Assembly (NCBI GenBank): GCA_028386065.3
Contig: JAKUCV010002023.1
Coordinates: 42,161 to 106,160, forward strand
DNA from: Turnera subulata
Taxonomy: Eukaryota > Streptophyta > Magnoliopsida > Malpighiales > Passifloraceae
Length of the DNA: 64,000 nt
Direction: 5' to 3'
Notes under the pieces: generated by a model
What the model was told of the DNA's origin: nothing
The model's input: the letters and a program-made list of their open reading frames with translations, nothing else
The model's database searches: none
Part shown: in pieces, positions 1 through 11,720 of the stretch
Position numbering within the stretch: the first letter of the stretch is position 1
Layout: each line of letters starts with the position of its first letter
Program-made: the position numbers and the translations under genes

Positions 1-1655
1 AACATACACATAACCCCGCACCCCGGTATTCCACTAAATAACTTCAATTCCCGATACACAATTTTAATTACATTTAATTATTACATGCTATGAATGAGTT
101 TAAAAACATCAAATTACACATCGAGGGTATACCGTTAAATGCCGGAAGAGAAGTTGTGTCTTGCCGGGAAATCCCGAGCCTCGCCGGAAAATTCCCGAGC
201 TCGCCGGATTCCGGCCAGCCTCGCCGGAACAGTACACGTCTCGCCGGATTCCGGTCAAGACCTCGCCGGAAACTCCACAACTGCCCGAAAATCAACCCAC
301 AAAAACTGCCTACCGAGCATCCACAAAACGACATTCGAACAAAACAATTAAGTCGCAGAAACATCAATTGAACGAACAGGAAAAGATTTAAAGAATCAAT
401 CCTTACCCAGAAAAAGAAAAAGAAAACCCAACCCTTGAATCCTCTGCCCGGAAAGAAATCTGCCTCCGGTACACCCAACACCACCAGCAATGAACCATAC
501 CGCATAAACACACCATCGACCCGCCGTCACAATCCCGTATCCACCATCAACAGCCACGACTCACACCCGCTCAAAGCCCGGCCACCACGGCTAGCAGCAG
601 AGCCAACCGGACCACCAATAACTCAAGACGACCACCAGCCAATCCGCCACCCAAAGACACAAACCAACAAACCCGCCACCATTGACGAACCCATCCGTCA
701 CCCACAAAATCCAAACACCCATCAACACATCAGCACCCAGGGGACGGAAGGAAGAAAAGAAAAGAGAAACAAAGGAGAGGATTCTTACCAGTGAGGCGGC
801 GACTAGCTGCGAACTCGTCCTCGAGTTCTCCGCCATCCGTCCTCGGCTGGTGTACTTGCCTCGTCCTTAGTACGGTAAATAGCTAATCCCCCTGGCTTGT
901 GGGCGCGACGGCGAGGAGGAAACATAGCAGCAGAGAAAGGAGGAATCGGTGGCGGCAGTGGCGGCTCGAACTCAAGAACACGTGCAGCCGAGGCGAGCCC
1001 ACCAGTCCTTAATCGCAAACGACCCTCCTCCTATGCAGGGCGACGGCGGCGGCGACCCGATTAGCTCCCGGCTCCCCTGCAGCCACGGTGGAACCACGGC
1101 GCGGGGAAGGGAACCGAAAAGAAAGAAGACGGCGTGAAGGCGGAAGGGAGGGAAGGAGGAGAACGGAGGGAGAGAGAACGAGAGGAAAAGGAAGAAGGGA
1201 GAGAGAGGAAAGAGAGAAAAGAAAAAGAGAGGAGGAAGGTAGGAGGGAGGCGGCGGGTTGGAAGAGAAGAGAAGAAGAAGAAACAAAAATAAGAAGAGAA
1301 GGAAGAAAGAAAAGAGGCTTGGGGTTAGGGTTGGCCGGCCTGGTCCAAAACGACGCCGTTTTGGACTAGGGCACGGTCAACCCGCCCTTGGCCAGTCAAC
1401 ATCCTTTTTTTTTTTTTCCATCCATCCAAAACGACGTAGTTTCATTAGAACCTACGTTAACCTTCGCGTTTCACCCCGATCTCGAATCCGTTTTCCACGG
1501 GACCCGAACCATGAACGACACCAACATAAAATTACATTTCCAAGGCATAGTGATCAATTTCCTCGGCTAAAACTCGAAAATACCTCAAGGGTAAAATTGG
1601 AATAAAAATTTCGAAAATTCCGAAAAATCAAATTATGAAAATTCCGGGCGTTACA
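1..1655 (-). mobile_element. Long LTR (gypsy-type), partial, cut by window start
   Basis: The minus-strand 5' end is at 1655, where the sequence reads TGTAACGCCCGG. The same start type, TGTAAC(G/A)(C/T)C, occurs at 27235 and 34539, and a related one at 38843. The piece holds a block with about six CTCGCCGGA-like motifs (170-275), a purine-rich plus strand (about 1085-1320), and a near-palindrome around GACGCC at 1343-1366. Purine block, first palindrome, GCACGGTCAAC and second palindrome follow in the same order as at 26700-27020, so both belong to one family. Open frames here are low-complexity and match no known protein. The other end lies beyond the window. Confidence 0.7.
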
Positions 1656-2279
1656 GATTAAGGAGTGGATTTAGAGGAAAAGTAGGACTAATGGATAATT
1701 ATGTTTTCTTTTTAATTTTGATTTGGATTTCTATATTTTTTTAAAAAGAAAATATCAAGTTTAGAAAGAGAAAAAGAAATAAAACAACAAAAGAAAAAAT
1801 AAAAAATTTGGGTTTTAAATGAAACGGTTTTTGGGTAGGGTTGAACCTCTACCAGGTAGAACCAGGCAGGAAACCGAGTTAATGATTGGGACAGTAGTGA
1901 GGCCCAGGTTTTTGCCATATGGACATGAAACGACGTCGTATTGTAGTAATACGATGTCGTTTTAAGCAACGAGCAGCATTCTAATTTTGGGCAGCTTCCA
2001 CGTCAGCACATGCCCTGCCCGAGACCCATGACTGACCTGCCCGCTAAAACTCCAGGTATATAAATGTCTCAAGAAAAGTTGTAGATACACGATTGACCCA
2101 ACGCAAGAAAGTCGGGTACCAACTGTACCAAAAACCCATCTAACTACATCAATTTATGTAAAATAGATAACTAAGCTCCTTTATAATCTATTAAAATTAT
2201 TAGAATCATTATCACTTTTAGGCATTTTTAATTATCCACTATACGAATTCACATCTAAGGAAGAAATAAAATATAACTA
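1656..2279. repeat. AT-rich spacer with a MULE-like end fragment
   Basis: No gene is visible. About 1920-2150, read on the minus strand, has the word order of the terminal region of the MULE at 43132-44493: a GGTACCCGAC block, a phrase about GGTCAATCGTGTA, then a GCTGACGTGG/GCTGCTCGTT block. It looks like a one-ended relic of a related element, since no partner inverted repeat is visible. An imperfect palindrome at 1926-1963 contains ACGACGTCGT. Confidence 0.4.
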
Positions 2280-4030
2280 GTCATCTCTCCATATTATATA
2301 TGAATTGGTGACATGACCGGCCAAACAAAAAGTGAGGGTACATAATTGGCCAAAACGCAAAAGATGGGGTACTGTGAAACCCAAAAACCCAAACAAGTAA
2401 CTACCAAAATAACTCAAGTGGCCGACAATTCTCGGAGGGATGCACTCAGTACATACCAAAAACCTGGTATAAATAACTAAGCGGTACACCCAATTTCCCC
2501 AACACGGCGCCTCTTTGAGGAATGCTCTGAGTAACTAAACTAAATAAGGGGCACATCCATTTAATCCCCAAGGCACTGTCTCTATAAGTCTCTTTTTTCC
2601 ATCACAACTCCCGAGGGGTACCCAACCTTCCACTATGTGCTACCGGTCAACAGCTCCATAGTAGTATTCCTTTTATTATCTCAAATCATAATCATTATCC
2701 CTCCAATTATGATTCTAGGAGATTTGTGATCTTCACATTATGTTCATGGGGTGGTGTGCCTTTCCACAAATTCTCTAATCATGGATCACAATTACTCAGA
2801 TATGAAGTATATATATCATACTAATTCATCATGGCGTAGAAATCAAATATCAATCAAGTTCACAAGTAGGCAAACATCATAGTCATCAGCAAACAACGCC
2901 ACAAGCACAAAGGCAAATAATGTGCGATACATCACAAAAATTACCACACCATTTACCATAACCGTCAGCACGAGTAGCGCAAGCCATAATGCATACAGAG
3001 GTTTATATGTCCTCACGTGAACCGTTGAGATTGTCTCATAAACTAAAGCCCTATTTTTCCTTGGTAATCCTACTTTCAAAACAAAATACGACCACACTTA
3101 AGGAACACATAAAATATGATGAATGCATACTAATGTCGTGATCATATCAATATAACGACTTGAGTCCTTAAGCATAGTTAAGTTAATAAGTCGTAGGTCT
3201 AAGCCCAATTAAGTTACCATAACACTCTCATACTAGAGGTCCTCTAATTCCAAAATTTGGGTTCATTGCACACTAGGCCTAGGAACATAGCAAATGCTCT
3301 ATCCAATTCTATGCCTAGGCTTGAAGCCTGATCCACAACCATCACCCATTTAGTAGGAAACAGTTTATAAATCTTTTAACATATCGTGGTTGGGCTTGGG
3401 CCCGACTCATCTTACTAATCGACCTAAATTTCCGAGCCTTGTCTTTCCAGCCTATGTGTAACATGTGCGTCGGTGGAATTCCGGCCACGAGCCTCTCAAC
3501 TCCTCACAATCGGTTTCCACTATATTCGCTTATTATATTACACTATTTAATTCCTTTTACAATACATGATATGTACAAATTTAAAACACACGTCATTGCT
3601 CGAAGATTACCGTTTAAAGCCAGAGAATATATCTCCTCGCCAAAACAATACTCTTCTCCCCAGATTCTGATGACATCCCCGCCAGAATATTCCACAACAT
3701 CCATAAAAATCTATCGATCTTGAATACCATCAACCAACCATCACTTCATTAGAAATCCATATTCACAGAACTTTTAACATACCAAATACAATTAAAATTC
3801 ACTGGAGTTCTTACAGAAAATTTAGACCCGAACTGTCCAAGGTGGGATCCACCCGCAAGACCCTGAATCCTCACCAACAACAACAACCAGAACCTAGAAG
3901 TCCTCTGCCTAGAAAAGACACCAATATGCTGAGCACCAAACCACTACGAAACCCGAAAATACTCCCCAAATAATCTGTCGACGCCAAAACAACACTAACA
4001 TTACTTCTCAAAATAGCAACTCATTCTCGG
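2280..4030 (-). mobile_element. Fragment of the long gypsy-type LTR family
   Basis: This stretch is collinear with 24255-26335 of the solo LTR at 23579-27235. Shared landmarks are GAGGGGTACCC at about 2613 (24400), a CAACAGC(T/C)CCATAGTAGTA block at about 2648 (24417), CAATTATGATTC at about 2704, and the GAGCCT-GTCTTTCC block near 3435 (25900). Neither LTR terminus is clear and the right side stops where copia sequence begins. No coding potential is seen. Confidence 0.6.
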
Positions 4031-6144
4031 GCAAGGATTAATGGTTTTTAAAACCTTACCAAAGGATCGGGTCTATATTGTCCAATGTCGGATTCAAACT
4101 TCAAAGTTTCGGTCCCTCATCCTTGGAACCACTCGAGTCGTAACCTTGATTTCAACCCCACTATTAGGAATCAAAAATCCGAACACCAAGCATAACCAAC
4201 CCAAGTGGACGATCTCATCATTCTTCTTGGCGTCTTTTGTCTCTAAATATATATGTCCGATGTCAGTTGTGCGACAAACAAGGACACACCGCCAACGTGT
4301 GTTGCTCTCAATCTTATAATCATCTTACTGCTAAGGCTCATTTTCTTATTGGATCACCTACTGTAGCTCACTCATAGATCATAGACACTAGTACTTCTCA
4401 TCATGTCACCATTGAACCAAAAAATGTGGAGGAATATCATGGCACGGAAGGGATAGCCATGGGTGATGGTAACACAATTTCTATTTCTCATCTTGGTTCA
4501 ACAACAATAAGTGCAACAAATACTGATTTTATACTTTATAACACTTTGTGTGCCCCTACTATTAAGCACAACTTTATTTCTATATCCAAATTTTGCCAAG
4601 ACATTCTAACCTCTATTGAAATTTTCTTTATTATTTTCAGTGAAAGATCTGCAAATGAGAGCTCCGTTGGTCAATGGTTGGTCTAGAGATGGACTCTATA
4701 AATGGCCTACCTTCATCATCACCAAAACCTCAATTCAAATCTCTACCATAACACCTTCTCCACAAATTTGGCATCGTCGCCTAGGCCATCCTCACTCTCA
4801 AGTTTTACAATTTCTTCTCAAAAAAATTTCCTTGCCTATTTCCCATAAAGACGAACCATCTCTAAGTAATTCTTGTTACACTAATAAAGTTCATCGTTAT
4901 CCCTTTCATACTTTACTCCTTCAAAGTCATACACCACTCAAAATTCTTTTTAGTGATTTATGGGGCCCTTCTCTTGTTCTATCCATTGTGAACAAACGAT
5001 ATTATTCTATTTTTGTGGATCAATATACTAAGTACATGTGGTTGTATACTCTGCAAAATAAAAGTGAAGTTCGAGATATCTTCTGTCAATTTCATCCTTT
5101 AAAGGAAAAGTTCTTCAACAAAATAATTCTTTCTCTTTATATTGATGGTGGTGGTGAATATAAGAGGCTAGATCTATATCTTTGTTCAAAAGGTATGGAA
5201 CATCTCATATCTCCCCCACATACTCCTCAATGCATAGTTGTTGCAGAATGTTGCCATCGTCTTTACCTCAAACACATTATGCATATCATTGCCCGGCTTG
5301 AGTACTGTCACTACGACCAACACGGGGCCTTTCCAATATACTTTGTCCCCACTCGCATGTTTTTAGGAAAAACTTCCTAGGAGGTCAATTGTCCAAGAAT
5401 TGCTCCAAGTCAAGTACATTTGACTTTGGAGTTCTTTTGGAATAAGCACCGAAAAGGTAGGTGCACCTTATTGATATAATTAGTACCTATCAATCTGTTT
5501 AAGTTATTCTCGATTTTCCATACCTATACAACCTCGAAATCACTTTATTTGAGCTATTCTTAATTATACAGTCCCATACCTGTATAACTACGAAATCGCC
5601 AACTATGTAGCCTCATCCCTACACAGTCTCAGGATCTCTCTTATTCGGGTATGGATTCGGTTCGTTCATGTGTCCTTTCATCTAGAAGCCTGCAAGGAGC
5701 CGCTCCTTGTCCGTGTTCACCCCAGCACCGGCGTATACTTCTCCCCCTCATCGACCCGGATATCATAATAGATATCTCACCAGCGCTACCACAATCACTT
5801 GTTGCACCACAGATACCTTCTTTACCGATGCCAATTCCTATTCATTGTCCTTAATTGCTTGAGTCCTTCTCTTTCGATTCCTGGCCAACGCATTTGCCAG
5901 TTTCAGCTCCTTCATAGGGACCCTCTCCTTCTACCCTTGAGACATCATCACCATCCTTGCCTGCCACATGCTCAACTATTGACTCTATGGCAACTGAAGC
6001 ACCTCCATCCATTCATGTACCACCACCACCTCTGTCGACGACTCAAGTTGTCACCAGGTCACAAAATAATTTATTTTTTTTTTCATTTGCTTTACTAGCT
6101 CAAGTTGCACCTCTTATCATCCCTCATACATATAAGCAAGCACT

Positions 6145-6350
6145 TTTTTTTTAATGAGAACGATCGAATTTTATTGAAATAGACAAAACATACAGGTTAA
6201 CTGAAACCATCAAAGTGATGACTTCTAACTTACCACAGCAAAAGTTCCACAGGCAATAGACCTACTAAAGGACTATATATAAATGAACTTACAAATGGAA
6301 CCATACCAAGACTTCAAGCTATCTGAGCAAATGATCACAGTAGAAAGGTC
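6145..6350 (-). mobile_element. 5'-truncated LINE tail in copia RT region
   Basis: The plus strand starts with a T-run followed by TTAATGAGAACGATCGAATT, the complement of a plant LINE-style 3' end with poly(A). It is flanked by a 13-bp repeat, ATAAGCAAGCACT at 6132-6144 and ATAAGCAAACACT at 6351-6363, which is a normal LINE target duplication. Removing it rejoins the copia reading frame just before EWQQVMKKEF. Confidence 0.75.
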
Positions 6351-7542
6351 ATAAGCAAACACTGAGTGGCAGCAAGTAATGAAAAAGGAATTTGATGCCT
6401 TAATTCGGAATCAAACATGGGAATTAGTACCTTATTATCCTAATAAAAGTGGTGTTGCTTGTAAGTGGATTTTCAGGATTAAAAAAAGGATGATGGATCT
6501 ATCGAACATTACAAAGCTTGTTTGGTTGCCAAAGGTTTTACTTAGTGTTTGGGTATCAACTATCATTCTATCAGTACAAATCTTGTTCTCTCTCTTATTT
6601 TTCAGAACAGTTGGTTATTACATCAACTTGATGTTATCAATACCTTTTTACAAGGCCATATTGATGATGAGGTGTTTATGAGTCAACCGCGTGGCTTTAA
6701 AGTTGAGAATTCTCCATCACATGGCTGCGCAAAGCTATATATGGCTTCAAAAAAGCAATGCGAGCCTGGTATAATGAACTGTCTCTCTATTTATGCGCTA
6801 TGATTTTCACAAGTTTAAGTCAAATCCTTCTTTATTTATTCAACATGCTGGCATATGCATAGAGTATTTTCTTATTTATGTTGATCATATAATGTGGATT
6901 GCATTCTTTTAAATATTAAAGTTCTATACACTAAAAGTGGCATGTTCCTTTCTCAAGCCAAATACATTTCTAAGCTTCTTCATAATCTAAACATGCAAAC
7001 TTGCAAAGGCGTGCAGACTCCTATGAGTTCGTCTCAAGGTGTGCAACTTGATTATGGCGCACTCCCTCTCATGATGCCACTGAATATCGACAAGTCTTTA
7101 GTAAATTACATATTTGTCTTTTACTAGGCTAGATGTGTTGCTGTATAAAGGTTGTTATGTTATCTACATAAGACTATAACTTATGGTCTTCGTATTATCC
7201 AATATCCAACTTGTGATTTGTACATATTTTGAGGAAATCTTGTTGATTGGAGTTCAACCACATGCTATATTCTTTTTTCTTATGATTAATCCTGTTAGTT
7301 GGTCTTAAAAGGAATACCGAACAATTACTCACTCCTCTACAAAAGCTGAGTATCATCGAGCTGTAACAAGTGTTATTGATGAAACAACTTGGGTTCAAAA
7401 TTTGTTACATGAGCTCCATGTCCTGTCTCTCCACACAACAACGATCTACTGTGATAATTTAGGAGTGTCCTACTTAAGTCACAATCCTGCACTTCGTAGT
7501 CGGATGAGGCATCTGGCTGTAGAGTTTCTTTATGTGCAGCAA

Positions 7543-7673
7543 CAAGTCTAAGATCGTAAGATTGTGGTTAGTCACGTAAATAATTCTGATCAACTTGCAA
7601 TACTCTGACAAGTCCAAGATCGTGAGATAAGGGCGGTAACACACATAAATAGTTTCGATCAACTTGCAGACCG
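7543..7673 (+). repeat. 66-bp imperfect tandem duplication in the copia 3' end
   Basis: Two copies begin CAAGTC(T/C)AAGATCGT at 7543 and 7609 and both run to GATCAACTTGCA. They repeat the last RNase H codons (…SDQLA / …FDQLAD). The copies differ at many sites, so the duplication is old. Confidence 0.6.
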
Positions 7674-7690
7674 TAATCATATGTATATAG

Positions 7691-8510
7691 AATAGCTATC
7701 TGCTACTATATTATTTATGATTAGCTTGTATTGATAAGATGTACCACTAGAATACGTTACCTCTACATGTATATATATTGGACTGATAATTAATAAGTGG
7801 CACTTAACTTTTCATTTCAATTTATGTTATTTATAGGAAAGACTAATGGTACTAACAATTGGTTTAAAAGTTTGTGTGGGCATACACTCTTCTCATGCTC
7901 TTACGGTCTGCAGTGTACCAAATAGGACCAATAGATATTGGAGAGATTATTTAAAGCAAAGCTTTTAAGGGAAGCCAATCTCAACCTCTAAAAGACTTTT
8001 ACTGAAACCGCACTTAATAATTATTAATGGATACCAACTACCCTTTAATAATTACTGGATACCAACTCCCTTTTTCCTCCAAAAAAAAGGGTACCAACTA
8101 CCTAGCAAGTCAGTAGGAGAAAGTTCAAATCCACGGTAAAGCTTAGCTAATACCAGGTAAAGCCCTGATGGAAGAAATATGAAACAGATCAAAAAGGAGG
8201 CACAACAAATACGCTGCTAATTCCTAAATTAATTAGTACAATTATTCAAAGGGTTATTCAATATTCACCACTACTGGAGGGATATATGGTTACATGACAT
8301 CTACTAAAATACAGGAGGATGAGATTCAACGTCTAGCGGGAACTGATATACAAAGAAAGAAAAATAGGAGATGAAACAGAAACATAGATTGGATAGAGTG
8401 AAATGAGGGGCATATTTTGGTTTGCCTTATTTATGGGAGAGAATCGCGGTAGTCAGGATTGGCCTGTGTGAACAGAGTGGACCGGGATGGTTTCTTCATT
8501 TTCTTGTTTT
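7691..8510. other. Spacer between copia remnant and PADRE gene
   Basis: AT-rich sequence with no gene visible. The left part may be remaining copia 3' LTR. The right end (about 8400-8510) should contain the 3' UTR of the minus-strand PADRE gene; an ATAAATAA-type poly(A) signal lies on the minus strand near 8428-8435. Confidence 0.5.
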
Positions 8511-11503
8511 TCAAGTTCCCATCTCTGAAATGTTGTGTAAGGCTGGCTCCCATTGGCCCCCACCAGCACCGCTCGCATTATACCTCGCCATTCCTCTGCT
8601 GCTACTACTGCCACTGCCAATATTGCTTCCTAGTCGGTGGCCCTCTTGCTCTATCTGCAAAAACAGCAAAATGAGCATGGTATAATCTATGTACAGAAGG
8701 GGCAGTGATCAAGAGACTGTGACAATGCAGATATGAACAATTCTATTCCTGGTAACCATGAAGCAAATGTTTCAGGGGAACGATTATTAGCAGCAAGACT
8801 CACTATTACTACTACTTCAGGATAGTAGAATTCTCATTTTTTCCCCTTTACCTTTGTACTAAAACAAGTACTTCGGGTGATAAATTGTCGCCCTTACACA
8901 TTGTTACTAAAAGACAATCATATAAATCAATTTATCTGACGCAAATATATCATCAAACAATCAAAAAGATGGCCAGAATCCTTGAACATTAACTTAATCC
9001 ATATATTTAAGCCACAAATAGTTCAGGAACTTAATACACCTCTGAGAGGATAATAAATAGCATTTAGAAAAAAGGAAAAAGAAATTTATGAATAATGTTT
9101 CACATCCGATATATCAAGAAAAGAACAGAGAATAATCTCTCTCTATTCCTCTCAAATCCGCGTGACAGATTCCTACCAAATTTTTCATATGTGGTTGCTG
9201 CTTAATTCATACAAGACAGGAAACTCTGGATTGATTTCACAACCCCACCAAACGAGCCTATAAATTGATAATTATTCCCACACTATTCCTGTTTGTCTTC
9301 TAAGTAACTTCGGTAGCTTTAACCAGAGCTACATAGGGGCTGAGAAGGGCACTGCATTCCACCCCTAAACTTTGTACATGTATATGTTGTATAAGTTATT
9401 ATTTAGTTAGTATAAGTTATTATTTAATTAGTATAAGTTAACTTTAGAAAAAAAAGAGAATGGACAAACTAGGAGTCCGACCGAATTTGCAAAATGAGTC
9501 TTTTGGGTGGGCAAACCGGTCGGGTCGAGCCGATTTTATTTGTTGGTTCGACCTAAAATGTGGGTTCCACGTATGCTGACGTGGCATTAGAAAACTTATC
9601 ACGTCAACATTTTCCAGCGGGTTCTAAAGACAGGATAAAAGTAGACCAATTAGGGAAAATAGATAGATGAAAAGAAAGTCAAAATCTAGCATAGGGATGA
9701 AATTCAGCTTTAGTGTTCAACACAAGGATGAAACAAATCTATAATCCATGTCGTGTTTGGTTGTGATTTCTTTCCAATAAAGTTCAGCACGCTTTTCTTT
9801 TTCTTTTCCTTTTTCTTTTTCTTTTATTTTTTCGGTATCTATATAGTTGATATACCGAACTTGGTGGTATATTGTCGGTTCAGCATGACTTTGACACGGT
9901 ATAGAACATACAGTAAATTGTCGGTATTTAAACCTAGTTGGTATAGGCCTACCGATTCGAAGTCGGTACGGTTATACCGACCATAAGCTTTGCTCTCCCT
10001 ACTAAACATCACAACTTCAATCAATATGGGAGTGTGCAAAAGAAGTGCTTTGGATGTGATCTCCTGGTCTGCCTTCATAGATAGGCAAACAACTAGTTTA
10101 CATAGGCTTTAGGTGTTTCTTACATGGCTTTCAATCCTGCAATTGTTTACTTCCACCGATGAAATGCATGCCTTTGGAAAAAAAAAAAAAGAAAAGGAAA
10201 TGATCGTCGACTTGACATGAGACAATTGGATTTAAAACAAAAATGTACAGCATATTGAGAAAGGATCAATCAGTCGTTTTTTTTTTATCAAAAATCAGTT
10301 GTTTTTTTCTGGTTGATAATCATTCACTCATTTACAAAACCAGTAATATGGAATCAGTACCAGATATTTCTTCATTTCTCCTCCTATTATAACTTGGGTT
10401 TCAGAATAGAGCCAGCAGAATTTTTGTGAAACGCTAATAATTACAAATACTATACTCTTCCCGATGAACAAGGAACAGGTGCTTTCTAAAGTTTCCAGTT
10501 AAGACGATATATGGTTTCAATTATTGCCCAACTAAGCAACAAAAAGAAACATAGCTCGAAAGTGTGTGAGCACATTTCCTCTTCTCTCTCTTTCGTTTTT
10601 TTTGGTCTCCACCACACCATGAGCATCATTCTTATGCCACTTCCTTTGACATAAGTTTTTACGATATGTCCGTCTGAATCAAAAAAGATGCTTTAGTAGG
10701 TTGGTGTATAGGAAACGTAACTTTTATGAGTTGAAGTGGCAAAAGGAAGATGCTCTGTCCCTCTGCCTGCTCTGAACGGAAAAGAGAATGACTGGAGTAC
10801 TGGACGCCTATAACCCCACTAATCTACCACTTCAATTTAATCACATCTCCTCTAGTTCCTACTACTACGACTTATTATTTACACTAGTAGACACCAGCAA
10901 ATGACCAATCTACCCATAACATTTTGTCCAGGAGTTGATTAAAAATAAGGTCAGGAAAAATTGTCTTACCTTTGCGGGAGTGCAGGCCTGATCAGGTCTA
11001 GAATTTGGGTCCAGGCTCAGGCCAGCCTTGTCATTCCTCTTGGTTTCTGCTCCTAGCCCTCCTCTCTGCTTCAACAACTTTCCCAGTTTAACACATTTCT
11101 TGGCTGCAAATTCTTTCAGCACATCTGCCCCCAACAAGAAAACAAAACCAGGGTTGTATACCAATTTGTTTTAAATGAAATTACTCGCTAAAAATCAAAA
11201 GGAAATTCAAGAAAAAAAGAAGATTATTATGAACTCTTATATTATTACGTTACCTTCAAAACTGACTAGCCTATAGACGTGGCCGATTAGCAAAGTATCA
11301 TCAGGTCGGAGAAGCTTGAGCTGCTTTACTGGCAACCCATTCTCTGCCCTCAACGTCGGAGAAGTAACCACAAGTGCCACATAGTTGCCTGGATTAGAGT
11401 TCATGATCTCATGGGCACTAACAAACCAATAAATCCTCTCCACCTTGTTCCCTGGATGTTGAATCACCACGGTTGCTGCCTCTGCGACCTGACAATTTCC
11501 CAT
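8511..11503 (-). CDS. PADRE (DUF4228) domain protein, 3 exons, 182 aa
   Basis: Exons run 11503-11254, 11124-10970 and 8654-8511. Every junction has GT-AG and phases fit (1, then 0). The start is the only in-frame ATG giving MGNC, in a GAGAGAG-ATG context. Gly2/Cys4 suggest N-myristoylation plus palmitoylation, hence membrane attachment. Exon 1 gives the conserved core (AATVVIQHPGNKVERIYW; LLRPDDTLLIGHVYRLVSFE). Exon 2 continues DVLKEFAAKKCVKLGKLLK then becomes polar and disordered. Exon 3 is Gly/Ser-rich and ends in the family's tail, QWEPALHNISEMGT. The length fits plant members. The family is linked to pathogen and abiotic stress responses; its biochemical role is unknown. Intron 1 is 129 bp; intron 2 is 2,315 bp and holds repeats. 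The reading frame is intact, and a solo LTR lies 218 bp upstream of the ATG. Confidence 0.93.
9380..9735. repeat. Unclassified repeat inside PADRE intron 2
   Basis: 9383-9440 holds about three copies of a 23-24-bp unit containing TAGTATAAGTTATTATTTA. The following segment has GACGTGGCA and a block ending GGGATGAAATTCAGC, the style of decayed non-autonomous DNA elements. Clear terminal inverted repeats were not found. Confidence 0.35.
9828..9985. repeat. Palindrome-rich GGTATACCG repeat in PADRE intron 2
   Basis: Words such as CGGTAT, GATATACCGAAC, GTCGGTACGG and TTATACCGACC recur in both orientations over about 150 bp, next to a long T/C-rich tract (about 9786-9833). This looks like a small palindromic repeat or MITE remnant. 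It lies in intron 2, so it should be removed by splicing. Confidence 0.4.
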
Positions 11504-11639
11504 CTCTCTCTGAAGGAAGAAACACCACCGAAGAAGAACAAAAACCTTGCCCTTTGCGTATCCTCCAAGGAAAATTCAATTCTAGTCAAGAGTATAAGCT
11601 AGTGATAGAGCTAGAGCCTTACTCGTATTTTTTTTACCA

Positions 11640-11705
11640 CAACGAGCCTTACTTGTATATATATAATTTTTTTGTCGGAACTCGTATATATATAATAGAG
11701 AGGAC
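11640..11705 (-). promoter_or_regulatory. TATA-like region of the PADRE gene
   Basis: Two TATATATA stretches (about 11655-11664 and 11684-11694) lie 150-190 bp upstream of the minus-strand ATG. Either could be the TATA box. The solo LTR begins at 11721, leaving under 40 bp of native sequence above the upper one. Confidence 0.4.
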
Positions 11706-11720
11706 TTAATGATATATAAG

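Larger units (their letters stand above)
4041..7690 (+). pseudogene. Ty1/copia gag-pol polyprotein, decayed
   Basis: A copia polyprotein can be followed in domain order across several frames with stops and shifts. A CCHC knuckle (CQLCDKQGHTANVC) sits at 4261-4302. The protease is at about 4380-4410 as IDTSTSHHVT, where the usual DTGASHH has lost its glycine. GAG-pre-integrase and integrase follow at 4616-5380 (WHRRLGHPHSQVL; FSDLWGPS). Reverse transcriptase is at 6361-7130 (EWQQVMKKEFDAL; LDVINTFLQGHIDDEVFM). RNase H is at about 7320-7600 (SSTKAEYHRAV; YCDNLGV). This order, integrase before RT, defines copia. 5395-5650 does not fit integrase and may be an insertion. LTRs were not identified, so true ends are unknown. 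It cannot encode a working polyprotein. Confidence 0.85.

Noticed and set aside
972..1369. Open frames rich in Arg/Glu or Phe/Ser/Pro on both strands
   Set aside because: They come from the purine-rich tract of the LTR; low complexity, no domain, overlapping in many frames.
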